From contig CAVSNF010000022.1 in NCBI GenBank assembly GCA_963729195.1, forward strand, positions 248,001 through 312,000: a stretch of 64,000 bases of DNA. Direction: 5' to 3'. The notes under the pieces are model-generated. The model saw only the letters and a program-made list of their open reading frames with translations, did no database searches and was not told the DNA's origin. Source of the DNA: CAVPTL01 sp963729195 (lineage in GTDB: Bacteria; Actinomycetota; Thermoleophilia; Gaiellales; JAICJC01). Positions 30,136 to 40,649 of the stretch are shown piece by piece. The translations under genes were made by a program, and so were the position numbers. Position 1 is the stretch's first letter. The number at the start of each line of letters is the position of its first letter.

Positions 30136-32680
30136 TTAGTCGGTGGCAGTATCGGCAGAACCATCTGATTCTTGAGTGCCGTCAGCCAACGGCAACTCGT
30201 CGGGAAGGGGCTCCCCGTCATCCACGGGACTCTGCGGCTCGGTGACCCGGGCGATGCTGGACACCTTGTCGGCTTCGCGCAGGTTCATCAGCCGCACCCC
30301 TTGGGTCGAGCGGCCCATCCGCGAGATTCCGCCAGCCGCCTGGCGGATGACGGTGCCGTCGGTCGAGATGAACATCACCTCGTAGGCGTCCTTGACGATC
30401 ATTGCGCCCGCCAGCCGCCCGCGCGACTCGGTGTAGCGGATCGTCAGTACGCCCATCGTGCCGCGACCCTTGATCGGGTACTCGTCGACCCGCGTGCGCT
30501 TGCCGTAGCCGTTTTCGGTCACGACCAGCAGATCCTGGTCGTCGCGAGCGATCTCGACCGCGATCACCTCATCAGAGGCCCGCAGCTTCATCCCGGCGAC
30601 CCCGGTGGTGTCGCGACCCATCGCGCGCACGTCGTGCTCGGAGAAGCGCACCGCCGAGCCGTTGCGCGAAACCATCAGCACGTCGTCGTCGCCGTCGGTC
30701 AGGCGCACACCCACCAGCTCATCGCCCTCCCGCACCTTCAAGGCGATGATGCCGTCCGCCTTGAGGATGGTGTCGTAGGACTTGAACTCGGTCTTCTTGA
30801 CGATGCCCTTGCGGGTGGCGAACAGCAGGAACTTGCCCTCGCTGTAGTCGCGCGTATCGATCACGGCGCGCACGTACTCGTCCTGTCGCAGCGGCAGCAC
30901 GTTCACCAGCGCCCGGCCCTTGGACTGGCGATTGCCCTGCGGGAAGCTCGTGCACCTTGACCCGGTAGACCTTGCCGACGGTGGTGAAGAACAGCAGGTA
31001 GTCGTGGGTGGAGGCGACGAACAGGTGCTCGATGTAGTCGTCCTCCTTCATGTCCATCCCGATCACGCCGACGCCGCCGCGGCCCTGGGTGCGATACGCC
31101 GACAACGCGATCCGCTTGATGTAGCCGGAGGCGGTGATCGAGATCACCATGTCCTCCTCGGCGATCAGCTGCTCGAGATCGATCTCGCCCTCGGCGGGGA
31201 CGATCTCGGTGCGGCGATCGTCGGCGAAGGCCTCCTTGATCTCGAGCATCTCTTCCCGGATCAGCGCCATCAGCCGCGACTCGTCGGCCAGGATCGCGCG
31301 CAGCTCGCCGATGCGCTCCATCAGGTCGTCGTGCTCGTCCTTGATCTTCTTGCGCTCGAGGCCGGTCAGCGCCCGCAGCCGCATGTCCAGAATCGCCTGG
31401 GCCTGAATCTCGGTCAGTCCGAAGCGGGTCATCAGATCCGAGCGGGCGGTGTCGGCATCGTCGGAGCCGCGAATCACCGCGATCACCTCGTCGAGGTTGT
31501 CGAGGGCGATCAGGTAGCCCTCGAGCACGTGCGCCCGGCGCTCGGCTCGCTCGAGCTCGTCCTTGGTGCGGCGGGTGACGACCTCGCGCTGGTGGTCGAG
31601 ATAGTGGTTGAGCACCTGCCGCAGCGACAGCGTGCGCGGGTTCACGCCGTCGACCAGCGCCACCATGTTGACCCCGAAGGTGGTCTGCAGAGCGGTGTGC
31701 TTGTACAGCTTGTTGAGCACCACCAGCGGAATCGCGTCGCGCTTCAGCTCGATGTAGATGCGCATGCCGTTGCGGTCGGACTCATCGTTGATGTCGGCGA
31801 TCTCGGAGATCACCTTGCTGTTGACCAGGTCGGCGATCTTGGCGATCACGCCGTCGTCGCCGCCCTTCTTGACCATGTAGGGCAGCTCGGTCACGATCAA
31901 CGCCGACTTACCGCCCTTGACGTCCTCGGTGTGCACACGGGCACGCATCACGACCCGCCCGCGGCCGGTGTCGTAGGCCTCGCGAATGCCGGTGGTGCCC
32001 ATGATCAGGCCGGCGGTCGGGAAGTCCGGGCCCTTCATGTGCTTCATCAGGTCATCGACGCCCGCTTCCGGGTTGTCGATCAGGGCAACGGCGGCATCGA
32101 TCGTCTCGCCCAGGTTGTGCGGCGGGATATTGGTGGCCATCCCCACCGCGATGCCGGCAGAACCGTTCACCAGCAGGTTCGGATAGCGCGCCGGCAGCAC
32201 CGACGGCTCGCGATGGCGGCCGTCGTAGTTGGGGATGAAGTCGACGGTGTTGGCGTCGATATCGCGCAGCATCTCGACCGCCAGCTTGGTCAGCCGGCAC
32301 TCGGTGTAGCGCATCGCCGCGGCGCCGTACCCGTCCTGGTTACCGAAGTTCCCCTGGCCGTCGACCAGCGAGTAGCGCAGCGAGAACCACTGCGCCATCC
32401 GCACCAGCGCGTCGTAGGCGGCGGTATCGCCGTGGGGGTGGTACTTGCCGAGCACGTCGCCCACCACCGCCGCGCACTTGGAGTAGGGCCGGCCCGGCTG
32501 CAGGCCACGCTCTGACATGGCGTAGAGGACACGCCGGTGTACCGGCTTGAGCCCGTCCCGAACGTCCGGGAGCGCGCGGCCCACAATCACGCTCATGGCG
32601 TAGTCGAGGTAGCTCGAGCGCATCTCCTCGGCGAGTTCGCGTTGCTCTACGCGGCCGCCGTCGAGGGTGTCAAAGGCCAT
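30136..32680 (-). CDS. gyrA: DNA gyrase subunit A (frame break)
   Basis: Breakage-reunion subunit of gyrase. It starts near SSYLDYAMSVIVGRALPDVRDG. The quinolone-binding stretch reads GKYHPHGDTAAYDALVRMAQ, with Thr where E. coli has Ser83. The catalytic tyrosine is in AAAMRYTECRL. The coiled-coil tower contains GLTEIQAQAILDMRLRALTG. The C-terminal beta-pinwheel includes the GyrA-box-like AYRTQGRGGVGVIGM. One extra C near 30942 (TTCCCGC for TTCCGC) shifts the last third, which resumes with VLPLRQDEYVRAVIDTRDYS. The tail is acidic. About 848 residues. Confidence 0.95.
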
Positions 32681-32705
32681 GACTAATCATCCTATTGATG
32701 GATGT

Positions 32706-32860
32706 GTTCAACAGATCGCAGGGACTGGGCGAGCGAGAACCGAGCATGGCGAGGACGCAGGGGGCGTTCGTACCTGGAAGGTACGGGCGCGACTGAGGAC
32801 AAAGCCAGGCGACGGTTCGCAGCCGCAGCCGCAGCGTCCAGTCCCGCGAGATGTTTGAAC
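32706..32860. repeat. 155-nt long hairpin in the gyrB-gyrA spacer
   Basis: The spacer between gyrB and gyrA holds an extended inverted repeat. The left arm at 32706-32730 (GTTCAACAGATCGCAGGGAC...) pairs with the right arm at 32836-32860 (...GTCCCGCGAGATGTTTGAAC). A perfect GTACCT-GGA-AGGTAC hairpin at 32770-32784 lies at the tip, with further GAACCG/CGGTTC pairing between. No gene is present. It could be a structured RNA or leader acting on gyrA expression, or a repeat element of the same architecture as the 126-nt repeats. Confidence 0.7.
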
Positions 32861-32871
32861 TCAGCCATCAT

Positions 32872-35264
32872 CTAGATATCAAGAAACTTGACGTCGCGGG
32901 CATTGCGCTCGATGAAGTTCCGGCGCGGCTCAACCTGATCACCCATCAGCATCGAGAAGATCTCATCCGCGGCGGCCGCATCCTCCACCGACACCTGCTG
33001 CAGGATCCGGTTCTCGGGATTGAGGGTGGTCTCCCACAGCTGGATCGGGTTCATCTCACCAAGCCCCTTGAACCGCTGCAGGTTGAGACCCTCCTGGGCG
33101 AGTGCCAGCAGCGTCGGGCGGAAGTCCTCAAACGTCTGCACGGTCTCGGTGATCTTGTTCATGCGCAGCTCGAACGGCGGCTCGCCGGTGATCTCGATCA
33201 GGCGCTTGTGGGTGGCCTGCATGCTGCGATATCCATGCGAGAGGAACAGGTCGAGCGGGAACCGGGAGGTGCGGGCGGCGCCGGTGGTCTTCTCCGACAC
33301 CTTGACCACCACCGCGTCGGCGGTCACCTCGGCCAGCTCGACCCGATGCAGCTCGTCTTCGTGCACGCTCTCGCGGAAGTACTTCTCGAGCAGCTCGATG
33401 CTGTCGATCTGCTGCTCGATCATGCGGTGATCCTTGACGTAGGCAACCGCCTCGTTGCCGTACATCTCCTTCAGCTTCGAACCCCAGCCCTCGTACTCTT
33501 TGACGGCTCGCTGCAGCCGCTGGAGCCGCGTCTCGGTGAGCTTGATCGACTCGCCGGTGCGATCGGTGATCGTCGATCTTGTCCAGCCGCTCGCGCACCA
33601 GCCAGTCCTCCAGCTGATGCTCCTTCTCGAAGTAGCGCTCGTCGCTGCCGACCTTGAGCCGGTACAGCGGCGGCTGTGCGATGTACACGTAGCCGGCCTC
33701 GATCAGTTCCTTCATGTGGCGGAACAGGAAGGTCAGGATCAGCGTCCGGATGTGGGCGCCGTCGACGTCCGCATCGCAGGTCAGCACGACCTTGTGGTAC
33801 CGGGCCAGGTCGACGTTGAACTCCTCGCCGATGCCGGTGCCGATGGCGGTGATCATCGCCTGGATCTCGTTGTTGGAGAGCACCTTGTTGATGCGCGCCT
33901 TCTCGACGTTGATGATCTTGCCACGGAGGGGCAGGATCGCCTGGAAACTGCGGTCGCGGGCGTCCACTGCCGAACCACCGGCGCTGTCACCCTCCACCAG
34001 GTAGAGCTCGGTGGAATGGGGATCGCGCAGCGAGCAGTCGGCCAGCTTGCCCGGCAGCCCACCGCCACCCAATGCCGACTTGCGGCGGGTGGCGTCGCGA
34101 GCGGCCCGCGCGGCTTGTCGCGCTCGGCTGGCTGAGATCAGCTTGTTGACGATCTGCTTGGCCTCGTTGGGGTGCTCCTCCAGGAACTCGGCGAGGCGGG
34201 CGTTGCTGCTGGTCTCCACCAGGCTGCGAATCGAGGGGTTGCCCAGCTTGGTTTTGGTCTGACCTTCGAACTGAGGCTCGCGCAGCTTGACCGACACGAT
34301 CGCGGCCAGACCCTCACGGCAATCGTCGCCGGTGAGCGGCTCCTCTTTCTCCTTGAGCAGCCCCTTGGAGCGGGCATAGTCGTTGAGCGTGCGCGTCAGT
34401 GACGCCTTGAAGCCGGACAGGTGAGTGCCGCCCTCGTGGGTGTTGATGTTGTTGGCGAACGAGAAGGTGGATTCCACGTAGCTCTGGTTCCACTGCATGG
34501 CCAGCTCGACCTGGCCTTCGTCGGTCTCATTGTTGAAGTAGATGACGTCCTTGTGGACGGGATCCTTGCCTTCGTTGACGTAGGTGATGAAGTCAACGAT
34601 GCCGCCGTCGTACTTGAAGGCGATGCTCTCGCCGCCCGCCCGCTCGTCGTTCAACTCGATCTTGAGCCCGCGGGTGAGGAAGGCCATCTCGCGCAGCCGC
34701 TGGGACAAGGTGTCGAACGAGTAGTCGGTCTCCTCGAAGATCTCATCGTCGGGCAGGAAGGTGATGGTGGTGCCGGTGTCATCGGTGGCCTCGCCCTCGG
34801 CCAGCGGCCCCATCGGCTCGCCCCGCTCGTAGCTCTGGCGCCACACGTGACCGTCACGGCGGATCTCGAGGTCGAGCCGCGACGAGAGCGCGTTGACGAC
34901 CGAGATGCCGACCCCGTGCAGGCCGCCCGAGACTTTGTAGCCCTCGCCGCCGAACTTGCCGCCGGCGTGGAGCTTGGTCAAGACCACCTCGGCGGCCGGC
35001 ACTCCGGTCTCTTCCATGACCGCCACGGGGATGCCGCGGCCGTTGTCGGTGACGCTCACACGACCGTCCGGGCGCAAGCGTCGCCACGATGTGGTCGCAG
35101 TGACCTTGGAGAGCTTCGTCGACGCTGTTGTCCACCACCTCGTACACAAGGTGGTGGAGTCCACGGGGACCGGTCGAGCCGATGTACATCCCGGGCCGTC
35201 GGCGGACAGCCTCGAGCCCTTCGAGAACGGTGATGTCTTTGGCGTCGTAGCCGGATTCAGTCAA
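32872..35264 (-). CDS. gyrB: DNA gyrase subunit B (two frame breaks)
   Basis: ATPase subunit of gyrase. GHKL ATPase motifs: YEVVDNSVDEAL (near residue 45), DNGRGIPV, and GGLHGVGISVVNALS. The transducer has IDFITYVNEG-like sequence. TOPRIM motifs: LYLVEGDSAGGSA and LTCDADVDGAHIRTLIL; QRFKGLGEMNPIQLWETT lies near the end. Extra bases near 35079 (joining VATL to RPDGRVSVTDNG) and 33570 (joining ERLDKI to TITDRTGESIK) break the frame. About 797 residues. It lies in the usual origin order after recF and DUF721. Confidence 0.95.
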
Positions 35265-35342
35265 TGAGTACCTGGAGTAATCGGGGAGAACGAACTGCTT
35301 TGCATTTTACCAGAGCGACCCCCCGGAGCCCCCCGCCCGCGG

Positions 35343-35789
35343 TCACGATGTGACGCCGAATCGCACCGAGATCGCGCGTTCGATGGCGGCCCTCAGATCG
35401 GGGTCGGAGACGCCCTCGGCCAACTCTGCGGCCCGCGGGTTGATCGCCCGCGGCGAGGGCGGGCCGGGCTCGGGATCGGGCAGCGGCAACTCCCCCACCT
35501 CGAACCTCATCTCGGCCGGTGCAGCGTCACCCATCAGCTCTTCCAGCCGTTGATGCAGGTGGGATCCCAAGAGCGTCAGCTCCGATGCCCAGACCGAGCC
35601 GGAGCAGTGAACCACCACCACGTCGGCGCGCGTGATCCGCACGGGAAACGCGTTGCGGGAGATCTCCGCACCGGCGGCCTCCGCCCAGATCTCTCGCAGC
35701 GCCAGCAGCCGATCATCGGTGCGCGGAGCACGCGCCAGACCGCCCATGATCGTCCCCACCCGCCGCAGGTCTCGTTGGAAGTCATTCAT
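35343..35789 (-). CDS. DUF721/DciA-like protein
   Basis: A 148-residue member of the DUF721 (DciA) family, encoded between recF and gyrB as in many actinobacteria. DciA proteins load or assist the replicative helicase DnaB. The conserved core is LLALREIWAEAAGAEISRNAFPVRI followed by VVVVHCSGSVWASELTLLGSHLHQRLEEL. A proline-rich linker and an acidic helical tail follow. Its ATG overlaps the recF stop. Intact frame. Confidence 0.85.
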   Translation of the reverse strand: MNDFQRDLRRVGTIMGGLARAPRTDDRLLALREIWAEAAGAEISRNAFPVRITRADVVVVHCSGSVWASELTLLGSHLHQRLEELMGDAAPAEMRFEVGELPLPDPEPGPPSPRAINPRAAELAEGVSDPDLRAAIERAISVRFGVTS

Positions 35790-36874
35790 GCCGCTGCCAC
35801 AGTACCCGCATCAACGGCGATCAGCGATGCGGCGGCGCCCCCCAGGTCGGCCGGGTCAGTGGTGGTCACGACCGCCTGATCGAACCGCGTCAGCGCCGCC
35901 AGCAGCAGCTCTCGGCGGCCGGCGTCGAACTCGCCGGTGACGTCGTCCAGCAGCAGCAGCGGCCGCTCGCCCCGCTGCTCGGTGATGACATCGGCCTCGG
36001 CCAGGATCAGACCCAGCAAAGCCCGGCGCTGCTCACCCTGCGAGCCGAACGACCGCAGGTCGCGGCCGCCGTCCTCGATGGCGTAGTCGTCCAGATGCGG
36101 GCCGACGCCGGTGACGGCCCGCTCAATGTCTCGGCCGCGGCGTTCCCGCAGCGCCGCCAGCAGATGATCGTGGTCACCCTCCACCCGCGCGATGTAGCGC
36201 AGAGGGGAGTCACCGGGGTCGCCGCCCAGCTCCCCGGCGCGTGCGATCAGGGCCGGCCGCAAGGCGTCCACCAGCCGCATCCGCGCCGCGATCAGCTCGG
36301 CGCCCCAATGGGCGGCCTGCTCGTCCCAGGGATCAAGCGCGTCCACCGAGGCAGCGTGGGCGCGTACCCGGCGCAGCAGGTGGTTTCGCTGTACCAGCGC
36401 TCTGCCGTACTCGGCTGCGGCGCCGCTGGCCGCGGGCCACAGGCGGGCCAGCACCCGATCGAAGTACGACCGGCGAAGGGCCGGCGCCCCTTGCACCAAC
36501 CGCAGCCGATCGGGTGTGAACACCAGCACCGGAAAGCGGGCCAGCAGTCGCTCCGCCGACTCGATCGGTGCGCCGGCGACCAGGACGTGCTTGGGCTCAC
36601 CCGGTTGGTATCCCACTCGGGTGGAGATCTCGGCGCCCCCCACCACAACGTCGGCCTCGACCCGCAGCAACGGCTGGCCCAGTCGCACCAGGCGCCGCTC
36701 ATTGGTGGTTCGAGGCGAGTAGGCAACCAGTCCGAAGTGGATCATCTCGATCAGGCTGGTCTTGCCCGCCCCGTTGGGCCCAACCACGCCCACCAGTCCC
36801 GCCGGCAACTCGACCGACACGCGGTCGTAGCAGCGGAAGTCGACTCCCCTGGCGGCGGTCACCCGCACCGGCAA
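35786..36874 (-). CDS. recF: DNA replication and repair protein RecF
   Basis: SMC-like ATPase that helps load RecA at single-strand gaps. It has Walker A GVVGPNGAGKTSLIEMI near residue 28, the signature region LRSFGSQGEQRRALLGLILAEAD near 268, and Walker B PLLLLDDVTGEFDAGRRELL near 307, with a final D-loop. 362 residues, typical. TTG at 36874 starts 7 bp after dnaN. One of the few long origin genes without a frame break. Confidence 0.93.
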   Translation of the reverse strand: MPVRVTAARGVDFRCYDRVSVELPAGLVGVVGPNGAGKTSLIEMIHFGLVAYSPRTTNERRLVRLGQPLLRVEADVVVGGAEISTRVGYQPGEPKHVLVAGAPIESAERLLARFPVLVFTPDRLRLVQGAPALRRSYFDRVLARLWPAASGAAAEYGRALVQRNHLLRRVRAHAASVDALDPWDEQAAHWGAELIAARMRLVDALRPALIARAGELGGDPGDSPLRYIARVEGDHDHLLAALRERRGRDIERAVTGVGPHLDDYAIEDGGRDLRSFGSQGEQRRALLGLILAEADVITEQRGERPLLLLDDVTGEFDAGRRELLLAALTRFDQAVVTTTDPADLGGAAASLIAVDAGTVAAA

Positions 36875-36881
36875 CCGGGCC

Positions 36882-37972
36882 TCAGGAGGAGAGCCGAATC
36901 GGCATGATCAGATACGAGAAGTTGGCGTCGTCACCCTGCAACAGTCCCGGCCGCAGGGGACTGATCAGCTTCAGCTTGACGCTATCGCCCTCGATGCTCT
37001 CCACGCCCTCGCGCAGGAACTCGGCATTGAAGCCGATCTCGAGCCGTTCGCCCTGAAAGTCCACCGGCAGCGACTCTCGCGCCTCGCCGACGTCCTGCGT
37101 CTGGGCGCTGATGGTGAGCGCGCCCTGATCGAAGGACAGCCGCAGCGGAAGGTTTCGCTGGGCCATCAGCGAGGCCCGCCTGACCACATCCAGGAACTCG
37201 GCGCGGTTGACGTGATCTCGTGCTCGAACGTCTGCGGCAGCAGCTGCCGCCAGTTGGGGAACTGTCCGTCGATCCGACGAGCCGACAGCAGCACGCCGTT
37301 GGCCCGGAACAGAATCTGGTTTTCGCCGATCCAGATCTCGATCTGCTCGCCGGTGGCGATGCGGGTGAGCTCGCCCAACGCTCGGGCCGGCACGATCGCC
37401 TGGCTCTCGAGATTGGAGCCGGGCAGCGGCGACTGCTTCACCGAAAGGCGGTAGCTGTCGGTCGCAGCCATGGTCACCGCGCCCTGGGAGAACTCGACCA
37501 GCACTCCGGTCAGCACCGGCCGCGATTCGTCCCGCGACGCCGCTCGGGAAACGTGCGAGACGGTGGCCGAGAAGGCCTCCCGCTCGACGCTGAACGGCGT
37601 TCCGTCGGGCTCCGGCAGGTGGGGAAAGTCCTCGGCCCCCTGGGCATGCAGGGTGTACTCGCTCTGACCGCAGGCCACTCGCACAGCGCCGGTACCCATG
37701 GGCTGTTCGATGGTGACCTCCTGAGCCGGCAGCGCTTTGACGATGTCGAGCAGGAGACGGCCCGGCAACACCACCGCTCCCGGTTCCTCCACCTGCGCGG
37801 CCACCGGCACTCGCAACGACAGCTCCATGTCGGTGGCGGCCAGCTCCAGCGAGGCTGCTTCGGCTCGCAGCAAGATGCCCGAGAGGATCTGGACGGTGGA
37901 TCGCTGCGACACGCCGCGAGCGGCTATCGCCAAACCTGCGGCGAGGTCTCCCTGCTGACAAACGATCTTCAT
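36882..37972 (-). CDS. dnaN: DNA polymerase III beta subunit, sliding clamp (frame break)
   Basis: Processivity clamp. It starts MKIVCQQGDLAAGLAIAARGVSQRSTVQILSG, a clear beta-clamp N-terminus. The middle has TDSYRLSVKQSPLP. The final part contains the hydrophobic-pocket end LLQGDDANFSYLIMPIRLSS, the typical M-P-(I/M)-R-L terminus. Near 37213 one base appears to be missing (TTCGAGCACGAGATC then HVNRAEFLDVVRRAS in another frame). This is one of the few deletions in the window. GAGGAGCG precedes the ATG. Confidence 0.94.
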
Positions 37973-38219
37973 GTGTTGGCGCTCCTCACTACTGCTTCTG
38001 TTCTTAGAATTTTAAAAGAGGAGGTTATAGAAGTAGGGGGTGTGGACGGTGTGGGAAAGGCCTGCCGGCCGCCACCGGGAGCCAGATCGCGCATGTGGAT
38101 GGAAGCGGGGGCAGCGGCGGGTGTTTCAACGGCCTTGGCGGTGGAACCAGCGGTGATGCCAGGTTTCCCACCGTTCGGGGTGCCCAGTCCCGGGCTGCCC
38201 ACAGGTTGTCCACCCTGTT
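37973..38219. other. dnaA-dnaN spacer, probable oriC part
   Basis: A 247-nt spacer without a gene. It holds an AT-rich stretch at 38001-38020 (TTCTTAGAATTTTAAAAGAG), very unusual in this DNA. It also holds DnaA-box-like sequences: TGTGGACGG (38041), TGTGGGAAA (38050), TGTGGATGG (38094), TTTCCCACC (38164), CTGCCCACA (38195) and TTGTCCACC (38206). An AT-rich unwinding element next to box clusters downstream of dnaA is the origin layout known in Streptomyces and Mycobacterium. Box matches are degenerate, so confidence is moderate. Confidence 0.55.
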
Positions 38220-39598
38220 TCACCGGGACTGCTTGATGCGGGCTGTCAGGTCTTGGACGAGGTTGAAGGCCTCGCGGTCCTCCACCAGGAGCTTGGTGAT
38301 CTTGTCCTTGGCGTGGATCACGGACGAGTGATCGCGCCCGCCGAACTTGGCGCCGATCTTGGGCAGCGACACGTCGGTCAGCTCCCGCGCGAGATACATG
38401 GCCACGTGTCGCGGGTAGACGATGTCCTGGGTGCGTTTGTCGCCCTTCAGCTCGGCCAGGTTGACGCGGAAGGCCTCGCACACCGCCGACTGGATCTGCT
38501 CGATCGTGATCGGCCGTGCCGGCGCCGTCGGGGAAGAGATCCTTCAGCACCTCCTGGGCTACCTCCACCGTGATCGGCCTGCCGGTCAGTGAGGCGTATG
38601 CCAGCACCCGGGTGAGCGCGCCCTCCAACTCGCGGATGTTCGTGGTGACGCGGTCTGCGATGAACGTCAGCACCTCGGGATCATCGATGCTGAGGTTGTC
38701 GGTGATTACCTTCTTGCGCAAGATCGCGATCCGGGTCTCGAGGTCGGGCGGCTGGACGTCGGTGGTCAGGCCCCATTCGAAGCGTGTGCGCAGCCGTTCC
38801 TCCAGCGTCGCCAGCTTCTTGGGCGCTCGGTCGCACGCGATCACGATCTGCTTGCCGGCCTCGTACAGACTGTTGAAGGTGTGGAAAAACTCCTCTTGGA
38901 GGTTCTCCTTTCCTTCCAGGAACTGGATGTCGTCGACCAGCAAAACGTCTGCGGTCCTATACCGCTGTTTGAACCCGACAACGGTTTTTTCCCGCAAAGC
39001 GTCGACAAACTCGTTCATCAGCGTCTCGGTTGTGACATATCGCACACTCAGGTCCGAGTGTTGCTGGGCGACGTACTGACCGACCGCCTGGAGCAGGTGA
39101 GTTTTCCCCAGGCCGGTCGATCCGTGGATGAACAACGGGTTGTAGGCCTGGGCGGGCGACTCGGCCACTGCCAGCGCCGCAGCGTGCGCAAAACGGTTGG
39201 ACGGGCCGATCACAAACAGGTCGAAGGTGTACCGGGGGTTGAGCTTGGAGCCCATCCGGGCGACCCCCGGCTCGGCCCGATCCGCCGGCGCTCTGTGAGG
39301 CTCTGCGGGGCGCCGCGTCGGGGGCCGACGCCACCTCGGCCACAGCCTCGGCCACGGCCACCCGCAGTTCCACCACCAGGTCGTGCTCGGCTGCCGCTGC
39401 GCCCAGAAGCGAGCCGAAGTGGCTCTCGATCCACGATTTGGTGAATTCGTTGGGGACGCCGACGACCAGCACCTCATCGGTCTCCTCGAGCGCGCTCGCA
39501 GAGCCGAACCATTTTCCATAGGTACCGGCATTGAGTGCGTCGCGGAGCTTGTCTGAGATGCTTTCCCAGCTGGAGCTTGAGATCCGTTCGGTGGGCAT
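38220..39598 (-). CDS. dnaA: Chromosomal replication initiator DnaA (two frame breaks)
   Basis: Origin-binding initiator. Domain I starts SSSSWESISDKLRDAL. Domain III: RYTFDLFVIGPSNRFAHAAA, Walker A HGSTGLGKTHLLQAVG, Walker B DVLLVDDIQFLEGKE, sensor region IACDRAPKKLATLEERLRTRFEWGL. Domain IV HTH: KIGAKFGGRDHSSVIHAKDKI, the DnaA signature. Extra bases near 39300 (in the linker) and 38520 (joining GAGT to PITIEQIQSAV) break the frame. ATG 39598 is taken from the domain I start. About 459 residues. Confidence 0.95.
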
Positions 39599-39870
39599 CG
39601 AAGAGCGAGTGTAACCGGCCGGCGGGTGCCGTGTGCCTGTATCGAGCGGCACGGTGAGAATTGGCCCTGAATGTCGGTGATTTGCAGGGAAATATGCGAT
39701 GTTTCCACAGTGTTGCCAACAACTGTGGAAAGCTGCCGGTCAGCTCTGGAATACCGCCGTTTCCACGGGCTTTTGGGTACCGGTCTAGGCCTTCTCGCCG
39801 GTCGGACTTTCCACAACCGAAAACGTGCGGATCGTGCGGGGTTGTCCCTCATCTATACTTCGCGCCTCCC
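39599..39870. other. dnaA-rpmH spacer with DnaA-box-like sites
   Basis: A 272-nt divergent spacer. It contains four similar sites in both orientations: GTTTCCACA (39701-39709), TGTGGAAAG (39724-39732), GTTTCCACG (39759-39767) and CTTTCCACA (39807-39815), all TTTCCAC cores close to the DnaA box. They may serve dnaA autoregulation or be a second half of a bipartite origin. TATACT at 39854-39859 is a likely -10 for rpmH. Confidence 0.6.
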
Positions 39871-40005
39871 ATGAAGCGCACCTATCAGCCAAACACCCGC
39901 AAGCGTTCCAAGACGCACGGCTTTCGCAAGCGCATGAGCACGCGTGCGGGTCGCGCGGTGCTCAAGCGGCGCCGCGCTCGAGGCCGCAAGCGACTCTCAG
40001 CCTAG
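39871..40005 (+). CDS. rpmH: 50S ribosomal protein L34
   Basis: Complete 44-residue L34: MKRTYQPNTRKRSKTHGFRK then an Arg-rich tail ending GRKRLSA. Divergent from dnaA and followed 5 bp later by rnpA, the near-universal order at bacterial origins. ATG at 39871 is set by the invariant KRTYQP start. Confidence 0.97.
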   Translation: MKRTYQPNTRKRSKTHGFRKRMSTRAGRAVLKRRRARGRKRLSA

Positions 40006-40010
40006 ATCTC

Positions 40011-40403
40011 GTGCCGGCCCGAACCTCCGGTGGCGGTGCCCCTTCGTCGGTGACACGCGGGCGACTGTCGCGTGCTGCCGAATTCGACGCTGTGGCTCAA
40101 CTCGGCCGCTCGATCGGTGGCAGGTACCTGACGCTGCGCTACCGCCGCCGCGATCCTGATGAGATCGCGTTCACCGGTCCGCGAGTGGGCTACGCGGTGC
40201 CTCGGCGGGTCGGCGGCGCGGTTGACCGCAATTCGGTCAAGCGCCGCCTGAAGGCGGCCGTCGACCATCACGAAGAGCTGTTGCAGGACGGTGCCGACTA
40301 TGTCGTGATCGCCCGCGCCGGGCTGGCATCGGCCGCGGACGCGCAGGACTTCGAATGGCTCTGCGGCCAGGTCGAGGAGCTGCTCAAGGCGGTCGACTCG
40401 TGA
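40011..40403 (+). CDS. rnpA: Ribonuclease P protein component
   Basis: Protein subunit of RNase P, which matures tRNA 5' ends. The diagnostic RNR motif is in GAVDRNSVKRRLKAAVDHH. The start region RGRLSRAAEFDAVAQLGR matches family N-termini, and a later segment reads GADYVVIARAGLASA. GTG 40011 gives the longest form; GTG 40050, just before TRGRLSR, fits the family length better. The end overlaps the yidD GTG. Confidence 0.93.
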   Translation: MPARTSGGGAPSSVTRGRLSRAAEFDAVAQLGRSIGGRYLTLRYRRRDPDEIAFTGPRVGYAVPRRVGGAVDRNSVKRRLKAAVDHHEELLQDGADYVVIARAGLASAADAQDFEWLCGQVEELLKAVDS

Positions 40404-40649
40404 TCTCGCGCGCTGCCGGCGCCATCGTGATCTTCGTCATGCAGCTGGTGCAGGCTGGCGCTAATGCCCTTTGTTGCAATGACCTCCGTGACCCCCCGCA
40501 CCTGCAAGTACGAGCCGACCTGCTCCCACTACGCCGAGGACGCGGTACGCGAGCACGGCCCGATTCGGGGCTCGGCAATGGCGATGTGGCGGGTGCTGCG
40601 CTGCAACCCGTTCTCCAAGGGCGGGTATGACCCGGTGAAGCACCGATGA
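40400..40649 (+). CDS. yidD: Membrane protein insertion efficiency factor YidD (frame break)
   Basis: Small amphipathic protein that assists YidC-dependent insertion. The N-terminal hydrophobic helix (AAGAIVIFVMQLVQ) is in frame with GTG 40400. After one extra base near 40455 it continues ALMPFVAMTSVTPRTCKYEPTCSHYAEDAV, then HGPIRGSAMAMWRVLRCNPF and GGYDPV, all family hallmarks. About 82 residues. It lies between rnpA and yidC as usual. Confidence 0.88.

Noticed and set aside
30136..32680. Fluoroquinolone-resistance change in gyrA (Thr at the E. coli Ser83 position)
   Set aside because: Natural variation at this site is common across phyla and cannot be read as acquired resistance without a relative for comparison.
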